This document shows, in pieces, positions 1 to 6,623 of a stretch of 7,251 nucleotides of DNA; position 1 is the stretch's first letter; every line of letters begins with the position of its first letter. Both the position numbers and the translations under genes were made by a program. The DNA lies in assembly GCA_947174225.1 (NCBI GenBank), contig CAMWIF010000129.1:1-7251 (forward strand), given 5' to 3'. The notes below the pieces were generated by a model, which was not told the DNA's origin, did no database searches, and was given only the letters and a program-made list of their open reading frames with translations. This stretch comes from an uncultured Porphyromonadaceae bacterium. GTDB taxonomy: Bacteria > Bacteroidota > Bacteroidia > Bacteroidales > Muribaculaceae.

Positions 1-66
1 GCTCTTCCCTGCATCTATAGCCTCCATTATTGCCCGCAAGCCGAATATATAATCTGTCTTTTCCAT
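1..66 (-). CDS. rlmB: TrmH/SpoU-family rRNA 2'-O-methyltransferase, probably RlmB (5' end only)
   Basis: Only the first 22 codons are present; the gene leaves the window at the left edge. The peptide starts MEKTDYIFGLRAIMEAIDAG, which resembles the start of the small substrate-binding domain (SpoU_sub_bind) of TrmH-type methyltransferases, where a FGxxAVxEAL-like segment is typical. RlmB methylates the 2'-O of G2251 in 23S rRNA. The ATG lies 12 bp after the recN stop codon, so the gene is very likely co-transcribed with recN. A recN-rlmB order is, from memory, common in Bacteroidales. The SPOUT catalytic domain is outside the window, so choosing RlmB over another TrmH paralogue rests on this short N-terminus and on context. 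Confidence 0.72.
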   Translation of the reverse strand, partial: MEKTDYIFGLRAIMEAIDAGKS

Positions 67-78
67 TTTCTCATTTTA

Positions 79-1752
79 TTAATCGTCAATCAATCCCAAA
101 AGCACTCTGGCATTCATTCTGGCAGCATCGTTAACCTCAGTTCCCGAAAGCATAGCGGCGAGTTCGCCTATCCTGTCCTCTTTAGAAAGGACTCTCACGT
201 GCGACACCGTACGCTCCTCCTCATCGGTCTTGTATACCTTGAAGTGGTAGTTACCCTTAGCCGCCACCTGTGGCAGATGGGTTATGGCGAGCACTTGCAT
301 CTCGTCACCCATAGTGCGCATCATTGCTCCCATCTTGTCGGCAATCTCGCCCGATACTCCCGTATCAACCTCATCAAAGATAACTGTGGGAAGATGCATA
401 CACCGAGCCATTATCGATTTGATACTGAGCATCAGTCGGGCTGTCTCACCACCTGACGCCACACGTGCCATAGGCTGCATAGCGTGGTTCTTATTGAAGC
501 TGCATATGAATTCTGCCGTATCCTGCCCATCGGCTGTAAGTTTACCCTGGGTCAGCTCCACCTCAAACCGAAGATTCGGCAGACCCAAAGGCTGTGCCGT
601 CACGAGCAGTGCCTGAGCAAACTCGACGGCTGCCTCACGCCTACGCTCCGTAAGCTCATCCGCCTTTCCTTTTAATATCTTTGCAAGCCGTTTGGCTTCA
701 CGCTCCAGTTCCGCCACATTATCGTCGCCGAAATCTATAGCGTTGAGTTTATGTCGCAAATCCTTACGGAGCTTTATCAATCCGTTCTCATCCTCTGTCT
801 TGAAGCGCTTTATAGCATCATAGAGCTGGTTCATTCTCGCCGTCACCTTTGCCAGACGGTTAGGATCCGACCCTACACGGTCGAGATAATCGCTCACCGT
901 CTCCGAAATGTCTTTCAGCTCAATCGAAGCCTCCTCCATACGCCTCATCAGCTCTGCATCGTTGTTCTCATCAAACAGAAGCAGATTCACTTTCCCAAGA
1001 TAAGAAGCCGCTTCCGAGAGCTGGCTTACGACACCGTTGTCCGACCCGTCGAGCAGGTTATAGCACGCTCCCAAGTCTTCCCTGATCTGGTCAGCGTCGC
1101 TGAGCATATCGAATTCCTGCTCTATCTGCTTCAGCTCACCCTCCTTTGGGTTAATCTTATCCAGCTGCTCAAGCTGAAAGGCTATGAACTCCCGGTTCTC
1201 CCGGTTCTTCTCGTTGCGCTCCTTGATTTTGCGGATTTTAGCCCTTAAAGTTACATATCTCCCGAAATCAGCCCTGTATTCAGCCAATTGGCTGCCGTTG
1301 TCGGAGAAAGCATCTATTATCTGTAAATGGCTCGCGCTTTGCGATAGGAGCAGATTGCTGTTCTGTGAATGTATGTCTACAAGATTGGCAGTCACAGCCG
1401 TCAGCACAGGGAGCGTCACGGGAGAATCATTGATGAAGGCTCTCGACCTACCGGTAGCCGAAACCTCCCTACGCACCAATATCTCCACGGGATTCCATTC
1501 CAGGCCTTGCTCTTCGAATATCGGTAAAAGTTCCGGATCGGGATGGGTAAAGGTAGCCTCTATCACCGATTTCCGACTCTTATCGGATATGGCTTTAGTC
1601 TCCGCACGCTCACCCAACAACAACGAAAGGGCACCGAGCATTATCGATTTTCCGGCGCCCGTCTCTCCCGTTATGATTGTGAAACCCGGCGAAAACGTCA
1701 GACTAACGTTATCGATCAAGGCATAATTTTTTATTATAAGTGACTGTAACAT
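79..1752 (-). CDS. recN: DNA repair protein RecN
   Basis: RecN is an SMC-like cytoplasmic ATPase that acts early in recombinational repair of double-strand breaks. The 557 residues match the usual family size of about 550. Visible motifs are Walker A GETGAGKS at 29-36, the ABC signature RVASGGE at 430-436, Walker B VIFDEVD at 457-463 followed by TGVSG, and the H-loop segment ITHLPQVA at 490-497. The central third (about 160-390) is rich in charged residues and leucine, as expected for the short coiled coil between the two ATPase halves. The ATG at 1752 gives MLQSLIIKNYALID, the canonical N-terminus. No Shine-Dalgarno sequence is visible, which is normal for this phylum. It ends in tandem in-frame stops (TAA TAA). 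The 55-bp gap upstream carries a strong palindrome at 1791-1811, a candidate control site. Confidence 0.97.
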   Translation of the reverse strand: MLQSLIIKNYALIDNVSLTFSPGFTIITGETGAGKSIMLGALSLLLGERAETKAISDKSRKSVIEATFTHPDPELLPIFEEQGLEWNPVEILVRREVSATGRSRAFINDSPVTLPVLTAVTANLVDIHSQNSNLLLSQSASHLQIIDAFSDNGSQLAEYRADFGRYVTLRAKIRKIKERNEKNRENREFIAFQLEQLDKINPKEGELKQIEQEFDMLSDADQIREDLGACYNLLDGSDNGVVSQLSEAASYLGKVNLLLFDENNDAELMRRMEEASIELKDISETVSDYLDRVGSDPNRLAKVTARMNQLYDAIKRFKTEDENGLIKLRKDLRHKLNAIDFGDDNVAELEREAKRLAKILKGKADELTERRREAAVEFAQALLVTAQPLGLPNLRFEVELTQGKLTADGQDTAEFICSFNKNHAMQPMARVASGGETARLMLSIKSIMARCMHLPTVIFDEVDTGVSGEIADKMGAMMRTMGDEMQVLAITHLPQVAAKGNYHFKVYKTDEEERTVSHVRVLSKEDRIGELAAMLSGTEVNDAARMNARVLLGLIDD

Positions 1753-1790
1753 CTGTCAATTGTTGTGGAGCCTTTTCACTCCGGTTCTTT

Positions 1791-1811
1791 ATGAAGTCTT
1801 CAAGACTTCAT
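1791..1811. repeat. 21-bp palindrome overlapping the DUF4835 gene stop codon, upstream of recN
   Basis: Two perfect 10-base arms, ATGAAGTCTT and AAGACTTCAT, flank a single central C. The TGA stop of the DUF4835 gene (1808-1810) lies inside one arm, and the far end is 39 bp from the recN ATG. As RNA it could fold as an 8-bp stem with a 5-nt loop. No T-run follows on the minus strand, so it is not a typical intrinsic terminator. It could be an operator for a dimeric repressor or an RNA hairpin that separates the two genes. Which of these holds is not decidable here. Confidence 0.6.
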
Positions 1812-2737
1812 TGCTGTTCCGACCCCTTCTTTATCTTTTCAAGCCGATCGGTGTCGGTGGGGTATATGGGCTGCAGCAGTTCGTATACCTCCTCCCTCTC
1901 CGTCTGTGGAGCCTTGGAGTAGATATTTACAAGTTCATCAAGCTTGGCGTCTCGAAACATCGAAAGAGCCACCGACATCGGAGCGTTTTTATATACTTCT
2001 CCTATGGCTTTTAGCGACTCGGTAATTGATGCCCTACCCTTATCGGGACTGGTGACCATCTCGTCAAGCCCTTTCCGGTAATACTGGTATGCCATATCCC
2101 TTATCATCGCTGTGTTGCTGTCGGTAAACGAGCTTAACACTGCGCTGCGGTTTTTCGTGTCTTCAAACGCTCTCCATCCTATCTCGCCGCTCGACTGTGC
2201 CATCTGCACCACTGCCGATGCCTTGTCGAAATACGGCTGACCTCCTTTGGGCGAGAAACTGTCGAAATCAAGCGCCAACATCAGATAGGCGTAGAAATCA
2301 AGTATTCCCGTAAGGTTACTGTCCCAGTTATTGTCATTCCGTATAAGCTGATCACCTTCACGGTAATCAAACTCCACCTTCGTATCTTTGAAATTAAGCA
2401 GAGTCGTGGTGTAGGTGCTGTTGTATACCGGGCGTGAGAGCTGCACCTGTATGTCTCCCTTCACCTTATCGTCAGTATATTCCTTCACAGTCAGAAAGAA
2501 GCGACATTCAATCTTCTCATTGGGCATAAACTGGGTATTTGTCCATTTATTGTCGTTGAAATACTCCGATATACTTTGTTGAAGATTGTCAAACACTCCC
2601 TTATAGGTGCCTTCAATCGAACTTGAATTGACCTCTACCTGACATTGAAGCTCCTGCGCTGAAGCATTTTCTGCCGCATAAAGCGCTACTCCCACGCAAA
2701 GAAGCCTAAAAAAGTTCTTAAGTTTTCCCATTTTCAT
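1808..2737 (-). CDS. Secreted DUF4835 family protein
   Basis: This 309-residue protein belongs to DUF4835, a Bacteroidota family of uncertain function. Some databases label it PorD and link it to type IX secretion; I recall this only from memory and the sequence does not prove it. Residues 1-27 form a signal peptide: a basic start (MKMGKLK), the hydrophobic FFRLLCVGVALYAA and an ASA|QE cleavage site. No lipobox or later membrane helix is evident, so it is probably periplasmic or surface-associated. The most conserved-looking stretch is FYAYLMLALDFDSFSPKGGQ (148-167), followed by PYFDKA. The ATG at 2737 overlaps the coaBC end by 20 bp in another frame, suggesting coupled translation. A second ATG at 2731 sits behind AAGGA and is an equally possible start. 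The position between coaBC and recN is, from memory, conserved in related genomes. Confidence 0.9.
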   Translation of the reverse strand: MKMGKLKNFFRLLCVGVALYAAENASAQELQCQVEVNSSSIEGTYKGVFDNLQQSISEYFNDNKWTNTQFMPNEKIECRFFLTVKEYTDDKVKGDIQVQLSRPVYNSTYTTTLLNFKDTKVEFDYREGDQLIRNDNNWDSNLTGILDFYAYLMLALDFDSFSPKGGQPYFDKASAVVQMAQSSGEIGWRAFEDTKNRSAVLSSFTDSNTAMIRDMAYQYYRKGLDEMVTSPDKGRASITESLKAIGEVYKNAPMSVALSMFRDAKLDELVNIYSKAPQTEREEVYELLQPIYPTDTDRLEKIKKGSEQQ

Positions 2738-3932
2738 CCTTGTTCCCGGTGATGGTGTCGATTATGTCGGCTGCCACCTCCCTCTTTGTCTTAGCCGGAA
2801 ATGAGTGAGTCTCACCCTTACGGCTCACTATTGTCACCTTATTGGTGTCCTTCATAAATCCTGCTTCCGGATCGCGCAGCGAATTGAGCACAATCCAGTC
2901 AAGATTTTTCTTCTCAAGCTTATGCATAGCGTTGGAAAGCTCATGATCGGTCTCCAAGGCGAAGCCCACAAGCGTCTGTCCCTGCTTGCTCTCCCCGAGC
3001 GTGGCAGCAATGTCGGGATTTCTCACCAACTGAAGCTCCATGGTAGATGCTCCCTCCCTCTTGATCTTAGTGTCTGAAATCGTGGCAGGGGCATAATCCG
3101 CCACCGCAGCTGCCAACACTACAATATCCGCATCAGCATATCTTTGCGTGACAGCATTATACATCTCCACTGCTGAAGTCACATCTACACGTTCCTTCAC
3201 ACCGTCGGGAGTGGGCAAACCTACCGGTCCTGCCACAAGGGTCACATCCGCACCTCTCGCAGCAGCCTCGGCAGCTATGGCAAAGCCCATCTTACCGCTC
3301 GAATAGTTACCGATAAACCTCACCGGATCGATATTTTCATACGTCGGTCCGGCAGTCACCATGACCCTCTTGCCGCGCAAGGTCTCGCGTCGCCTGAAAT
3401 AATCCTCAGCAGCTTTGACGATACCCTCAGGCTCTTCCATACGTCCCTTTCCGGTAAGGCCGCTTGCCAATTCACCTGAAGCCGGTTCGACTATTATCAC
3501 GCCGTCCTTTCTTAAAGTGGCTACATTACGCTGAGTAGAGGGGTGCGCCCACATATCAAGGTCCATAGCCGGAGCCACCATCACCTGCTCCTTAGCTGAA
3601 AGATAGGTAGTGATAAGCATATTATCCGCTATACCGTTAGCCATCTTCCCGATAGTGCTGGCAGTAGCGGGAGCCACAATCATAAGGTCAGCCCACAGAC
3701 CCAAATCCACGTGGCTATGCCATTCTCCCGTATTGGCAGCGAAAAACTCGCTCACCACAGGCTTCCCGCTCAACGCCGCCAACGTGGCTGGAGTAATAAA
3801 CTCCTTCCCGTTAGGAGTGATCACCACCTGCACCTCGGCGCCCTTCTTAACAAGAAGGCGTAAGAGATAAGCTGCCTTATAAGCCGCAATCCCTCCCGAG
3901 ATTCCCAACACAATATGTTTACCTTTCAGCAT
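2718..3932 (-). CDS. coaBC: Bifunctional phosphopantothenoylcysteine decarboxylase / phosphopantothenate-cysteine ligase
   Basis: CoaBC performs two successive steps of coenzyme A synthesis: CTP-dependent joining of 4'-phosphopantothenate to cysteine (CoaB), then FMN-dependent decarboxylation to 4'-phosphopantetheine (CoaC). The 404 residues are standard. The N-terminal flavodoxin-like CoaC half (about 1-180) shows GISGGIAAYK near 10-19, the catalytic histidine in HSHVDLG (H74), the PAMDLDMW motif (121-128) and the flap SGELASGLTGKGRM (152-165). The CoaB half (about 188-400) shows VMVTAGPTYE, RFIGNYSSGKMG, AAAVADYAP and DTKIK. Two residues differ from the textbook decarboxylase: Asp replaces Asn in PxMNxxMW, and Ser replaces the flap cysteine. 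I chose the ATG at 3932; an in-frame TTG one codon earlier is less likely. No Shine-Dalgarno sequence is seen. The 3' end overlaps the DUF4835 gene by 20 bp. Confidence 0.96.
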   Translation of the reverse strand: MLKGKHIVLGISGGIAAYKAAYLLRLLVKKGAEVQVVITPNGKEFITPATLAALSGKPVVSEFFAANTGEWHSHVDLGLWADLMIVAPATASTIGKMANGIADNMLITTYLSAKEQVMVAPAMDLDMWAHPSTQRNVATLRKDGVIIVEPASGELASGLTGKGRMEEPEGIVKAAEDYFRRRETLRGKRVMVTAGPTYENIDPVRFIGNYSSGKMGFAIAAEAAARGADVTLVAGPVGLPTPDGVKERVDVTSAVEMYNAVTQRYADADIVVLAAAVADYAPATISDTKIKREGASTMELQLVRNPDIAATLGESKQGQTLVGFALETDHELSNAMHKLEKKNLDWIVLNSLRDPEAGFMKDTNKVTIVSRKGETHSFPAKTKREVAADIIDTITGNKDENGKT

Positions 3933-4005
3933 CAATCAAAATCATTAATTAAAATTTATCTACGCTCTCCAGCATGGCTCCAACGGGTCTGTCGTCAGGG
4001 GTAGG

Positions 4006-4797
4006 TTACTTCCCTCCTCGCTTTTGACGCCGTTCCTGGTCATATTTATACTTCAGCTGTAGCAGCACATCCTTCGTATTCTTCGGAAAATCCCCCTGCA
4101 TCATCCAGTCATAAAACGATGGTTCCTTCCGAAGCACTTCCTTCACTGTCTTTCCCTTATGCTTACCGAAATTCAAAATCGGCTCGTCATTATCATTAAG
4201 CACAAACCTCGCAGCAAGATCCACATTACGCCCCACGTTAGAGAAATCCGCAAGGAAATCCACATCATTCCTAAGCTCATCATAGCGGTCGAGCTGACTC
4301 ATAAGTACCTCATAAGTAGCCTGCGTGTCGGCAAGTGCCGAATGTGCATCCTCAAGATTAGCCCCGCAATAAAATTTGTAGGCTGCCACAAGCGTGCGCT
4401 GCTCCATCTTATGGAAAATATTCTGCACGTCAATAAACCTGCGCCCCGCTATATCAAAGTTAAGCCCACAACGCGCAAACTCCTCCATCAGCACCGGCAC
4501 ATCAAACTTATTGCTGTTGAACCCGGCTATGTCACATCCCTCGAAGATTTTCATCAACGACTTGGAAATCTGCCGGAAGGTCAGCTCATTCTTCACATCC
4601 TCGTCTGTGATGTGATGCACTGCCGTGCTCGCCGGCGGAATAGGCATCTCCGGATTAAGCCGACGGCTCTTCTTCTCCTCATGACCGTCGGGATATACCT
4701 TTATGTAGGAAATCTCCACAATGCGATCGTGGGTCACATTGGTGCCTGTGGTTTCAAGGTCAAAAAATATTATTGGACGTTCAAGTTTGAGCTTCAT
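4006..4797 (-). CDS. DnaQ-like DEDDh 3'-5' exonuclease with C-terminal DUF3820-like domain
   Basis: This 263-residue protein is a probable Mg-dependent 3'-5' exonuclease of the DnaQ/epsilon superfamily. All five DEDDh residues are visible: D13 and E15 in FFDLETTGT, D99 in GFNSNKFDVPVL, and H152 and D157 in AHSALADT. The exonuclease domain spans about 8-168. After a linker, residues 208-250 (LNFGKHKGKTVKEVL, then FYDWMMQGDF) match the short DUF3820-like module often fused to such exonucleases. Its gene lies 62 bp downstream of dnaN, which suggests a role at the clamp in proofreading or repair, but the true replicative proofreader cannot be assigned from sequence. QLDRY at 168-172, just after the catalytic domain, loosely resembles a clamp-binding peptide. 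The ATG at 4797 gives a compact N-terminus immediately before the first catalytic motif. Confidence 0.93.
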   Translation of the reverse strand: MKLKLERPIIFFDLETTGTNVTHDRIVEISYIKVYPDGHEEKKSRRLNPEMPIPPASTAVHHITDEDVKNELTFRQISKSLMKIFEGCDIAGFNSNKFDVPVLMEEFARCGLNFDIAGRRFIDVQNIFHKMEQRTLVAAYKFYCGANLEDAHSALADTQATYEVLMSQLDRYDELRNDVDFLADFSNVGRNVDLAARFVLNDNDEPILNFGKHKGKTVKEVLRKEPSFYDWMMQGDFPKNTKDVLLQLKYKYDQERRQKRGGK

Positions 4798-4814
4798 CTG
4801 ATTTCTTAAAGTAG

Positions 4815-4833
4815 GCGGTCACATCCGTGACGC
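4815..4833 (-). other. Small hairpin between dnaN and the exonuclease gene
   Basis: In the 62-bp gap, GTCAC and GTGAC form a perfect 5-bp stem around a 4-base loop. Two further G-C pairs extend it past one bulged base. No T-run follows on the minus strand, so it is not a standard terminator. It may tune dnaN mRNA ends or partly separate expression of the two genes. A structure this short can also arise by chance. Confidence 0.35.
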
Positions 4834-4859
4834 AATAAAGTTGTATGATATTTGGTAAA

Positions 4860-5984
4860 TTATTCTATCACCTGCAAAGGCATCTGTATGGTGACGATAT
4901 TCTCGTTGGGCTCCTGCTCAAGCGGCTCGAATATGCCCGGACGGGCAGGATCGGAAAGACGCATCACCACAGTCTCACCGCCTAAATTACTCAGAATCTC
5001 AACCGTGAAGGAAGCATTGAAACCGATGGTAAGAGGATTTCCCTCATACTCACACATCACACGCTCCTCGGCAGAGGTGCCGTAGTCAAGATCTTGGGCA
5101 CTGAGCTTCATTAACGCAGCTGAAAGATCGAATTTGACAAGATTAGATGCCTTGCTTGCAAATATCGCCACACGGCGCATTGCGTTGAGGAAGGTTTCGC
5201 GGTCTACCTGCACGGTGAAAGGATTTGTGGCAGGAATTACCCTGTTGTAGTTGGGATAATTGCCCTTTATGAAGCGGCAGGTGAGCGTATAGGCTCCGAA
5301 TTCAAAACGTGCTCCCTTTGCACCGATGGTAATCTTTACGCTCTCAACATCTTTGTCAAGGATACCCTTCAATATGGATGCCGGCTTGGCAGGCATGATG
5401 AACGATCTCACAATCTCAGGACTTACCTCATAGTTGATGTAACGCACAAGCTTATGTGTATCGCTTGCTACGAATGTGATGTCCCCCTCGTGAATATCCC
5501 AGTAGATGCCGGTCATCATCGGACGTATCGTCTCCAGACTCACGGCATAGATAGTCTTCTCTATACCCTTCTTTACCACCGAACCCGGAATTTCAAGCAC
5601 CTGTGCATTGGCATCCATCTTATCGCCACGGGGATACTCATCGGCATTGATACCCATAAAATTGAAATGTCCCGTGAGAAAAGATACATTTATCTCGTTG
5701 GTGGTCTCATTCAGTGAGAAGGTAAGAGGCTGGTTGCTTATCTCCTTGGTTATCTCAAGAAGAGTCTTGGCAGGCACTGCAATCGCTCCGTTGCCCTCAG
5801 GATCCATCACCTCTACACAAGACGACACTATATTTTCCTGATCCGAACCGGTTATTTTCAGCATTCCGTCTTCAAGTTCAAAGAGGAAGTTATCAAGAAT
5901 CGACAAGGCATTTTTGGAATTTATCACCTTGTTGACTGCCTGAAGCTGCTGCTGGAAGAGTTTTCCGTCAATGTTGAAACGCAT
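4860..5984 (-). CDS. dnaN: DNA polymerase III beta subunit (sliding clamp)
   Basis: The protein is the ring-shaped processivity clamp that tethers DNA polymerase III and repair factors to DNA. It has 374 residues, near the usual 366-380, and covers the three clamp domains. Recognisable motifs are NADEYP (113-118), ASDTHKLVRY (173-182, equal to the ATDGHRLA region of E. coli), GNYPNYNRVIP (241-251), GFNASFTVEIL (321-331) and the C-terminal IQMPL (366-370), which contributes to the peptide-binding groove. The start MRFNIDGKLFQQQLQAVNKV is canonical. A Bacteroidota-type promoter lies about 25 bp upstream, just beyond the terminator of the preceding operon, so dnaN appears to open its own transcription unit. 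It is not next to dnaA or recF here, unlike the order in E. coli and Bacillus. No Shine-Dalgarno sequence is visible before the ATG. Confidence 0.97.
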   Translation of the reverse strand: MRFNIDGKLFQQQLQAVNKVINSKNALSILDNFLFELEDGMLKITGSDQENIVSSCVEVMDPEGNGAIAVPAKTLLEITKEISNQPLTFSLNETTNEINVSFLTGHFNFMGINADEYPRGDKMDANAQVLEIPGSVVKKGIEKTIYAVSLETIRPMMTGIYWDIHEGDITFVASDTHKLVRYINYEVSPEIVRSFIMPAKPASILKGILDKDVESVKITIGAKGARFEFGAYTLTCRFIKGNYPNYNRVIPATNPFTVQVDRETFLNAMRRVAIFASKASNLVKFDLSAALMKLSAQDLDYGTSAEERVMCEYEGNPLTIGFNASFTVEILSNLGGETVVMRLSDPARPGIFEPLEQEPNENIVTIQMPLQVIE

Positions 5985-6009
5985 ATGTGTTGTGAATTTT
6001 ACTTTACCG

Positions 6010-6041
6010 CAAATTTAGTCATTTTTTTCGACACACCCAAA
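6010..6041 (-). promoter_or_regulatory. Bacteroidota housekeeping promoter for dnaN
   Basis: On the minus strand TTTG (6041-6038) is followed after 20 bp by TAAATTTG (6017-6010). This fits exactly the -33 TTTG / -7 TAnnTTTG consensus described for Bacteroides sigma-ABfr promoters. Transcription would start near 6003, leaving a leader of about 20 nt before the dnaN ATG at 5984. It lies between the rplI terminator and dnaN, where a promoter is expected. Confidence 0.75.
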
Positions 6042-6062
6042 CCCCCTTTTCTTAAACAATGC

Positions 6063-6092
6063 AAAAAGCCGTGTCAACTGTTCGACACGGCT
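6063..6092 (-). terminator. Intrinsic terminator of the rpsF-rpsR-rplI operon
   Basis: On the minus strand AGCCGTGTC and GACACGGCT form a perfect 9-bp stem around the 8-base loop GAACAGTT. The stem is followed directly by TTTT, then GC. It starts 54 nt after the rplI stop codon. The opposite strand has no T-run after the stem, so termination should work in this direction only. Confidence 0.85.
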
Positions 6093-6111
6093 CCGGAAGT
6101 GTAACTGTATG

Positions 6112-6135
6112 TAGAAGCCGTTTATGCGGCTACTA
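6112..6135 (-). other. Second hairpin just after rplI, sharing stem sequence with the terminator
   Basis: AGCCG (6116-6120) and CGGCT (6127-6131) pair around a 6-base loop, with three more pairs (TAG/CTA) beyond one A-A mismatch. It lies between the rplI stop and the terminator. Its arms are the same five bases as the base of the terminator stem, so its 3' arm in the RNA could instead pair with the 5' arm of the terminator. Confidence 0.45.
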
Positions 6136-6146
6136 TAATCCAATTA

Positions 6147-6590
6147 TTATTCTGCTACTACTTCAAACTCAATATCCTTGGAAACCTCCTTGTGGAATTT
6201 GATAGTGGCTGTGTATACGCCAACCTCTTTCACAGGCTCCTTGATATAGATGATCTTGCGGTCTACGTTGTGGCCAAGTTTCTCGAGAGCCTCTGCTATC
6301 TGGATAGCGTTGACTGAACCGAACACTGTGCCGGTAGAGCTGGTCTTCGCGCCGATTGTAAGCTTAACGCCGTCGAGAGCTGCGGCAGCAGCCTCAGCGT
6401 CAGCCTTAATCTTGGCGATCTTGTGGGCACGCTGCTTCTGATCTTCTGCAAGCTGCTTGAGAGCGGCTGTAGAGGCGATGATTGCCTTGCCCTGAGGAAT
6501 GAGATAGTTGCGGCCATAACCATCTTTCACTTCGACAACGTCGTCTTTATAACCGAGGCCGGCTACATTCTCTTTGAGTATGATCTTCAT
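6147..6590 (-). CDS. rplI: 50S ribosomal protein bL9
   Basis: bL9 binds 23S rRNA near the base of the L1 stalk and reaches along the ribosome surface, where it supports reading-frame fidelity. The 147 residues match the family's normal 147-150. The N-terminal RNA-binding domain shows GLGYKDDVVEVKDGYGRNYL (11-30) followed by IPQGKAI, the family signature. A long alanine-, lysine- and glutamine-rich helix (about 41-72) leads to the C-terminal domain with FGSVNAIQIAEAL (90-102). It is the last gene of the rpsF-rpsR-rplI operon, 33 bp after rpsR, with an intrinsic terminator downstream. The start lacks a Shine-Dalgarno sequence; the leader is A-rich, as is usual in this phylum. Confidence 0.98.
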   Translation of the reverse strand: MKIILKENVAGLGYKDDVVEVKDGYGRNYLIPQGKAIIASTAALKQLAEDQKQRAHKIAKIKADAEAAAAALDGVKLTIGAKTSSTGTVFGSVNAIQIAEALEKLGHNVDRKIIYIKEPVKEVGVYTATIKFHKEVSKDIEFEVVAE

Positions 6591-6623
6591 ATACTTTTAC
6601 TATTTTGTCGGGTAAAATAACGA

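Noticed and set aside
751..1726. Two long plus-strand open frames (165 and 180 codons)
   Set aside because: They are antisense to recN, have no family resemblance, and overlap each other; they are shadows of recN codon structure.
1752..1808. Read-through of the DUF4835 gene TGA into recN
   Set aside because: The frame is open for some 30 codons past the stop, but there is no sign of selection on the extension and no recoding element beyond the palindrome already reported.
3933..3935. TTG as the coaBC start codon
   Set aside because: An ATG follows immediately in frame and gives the standard MLKGKHIVLG N-terminus; there is no reason to prefer the TTG.
4159..4809. 216-codon plus-strand open frame
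   Set aside because: It lies antisense to the clearly conserved exonuclease gene, shows no recognisable domain, and all supported genes run on the minus strand.
6296..6523. 75-codon minus-strand frame inside rplI
   Set aside because: It is out of frame within a complete, canonical bL9 gene and has low-complexity composition.
6591..6623. AT-rich inverted repeats between rpsR and rplI (TTTTAC/GTAAAA and TATTTT/AAAATA)
   Set aside because: The stems are six A-T-rich pairs, overlap each other, and are weak enough to be expected by chance in an AT-rich gap.
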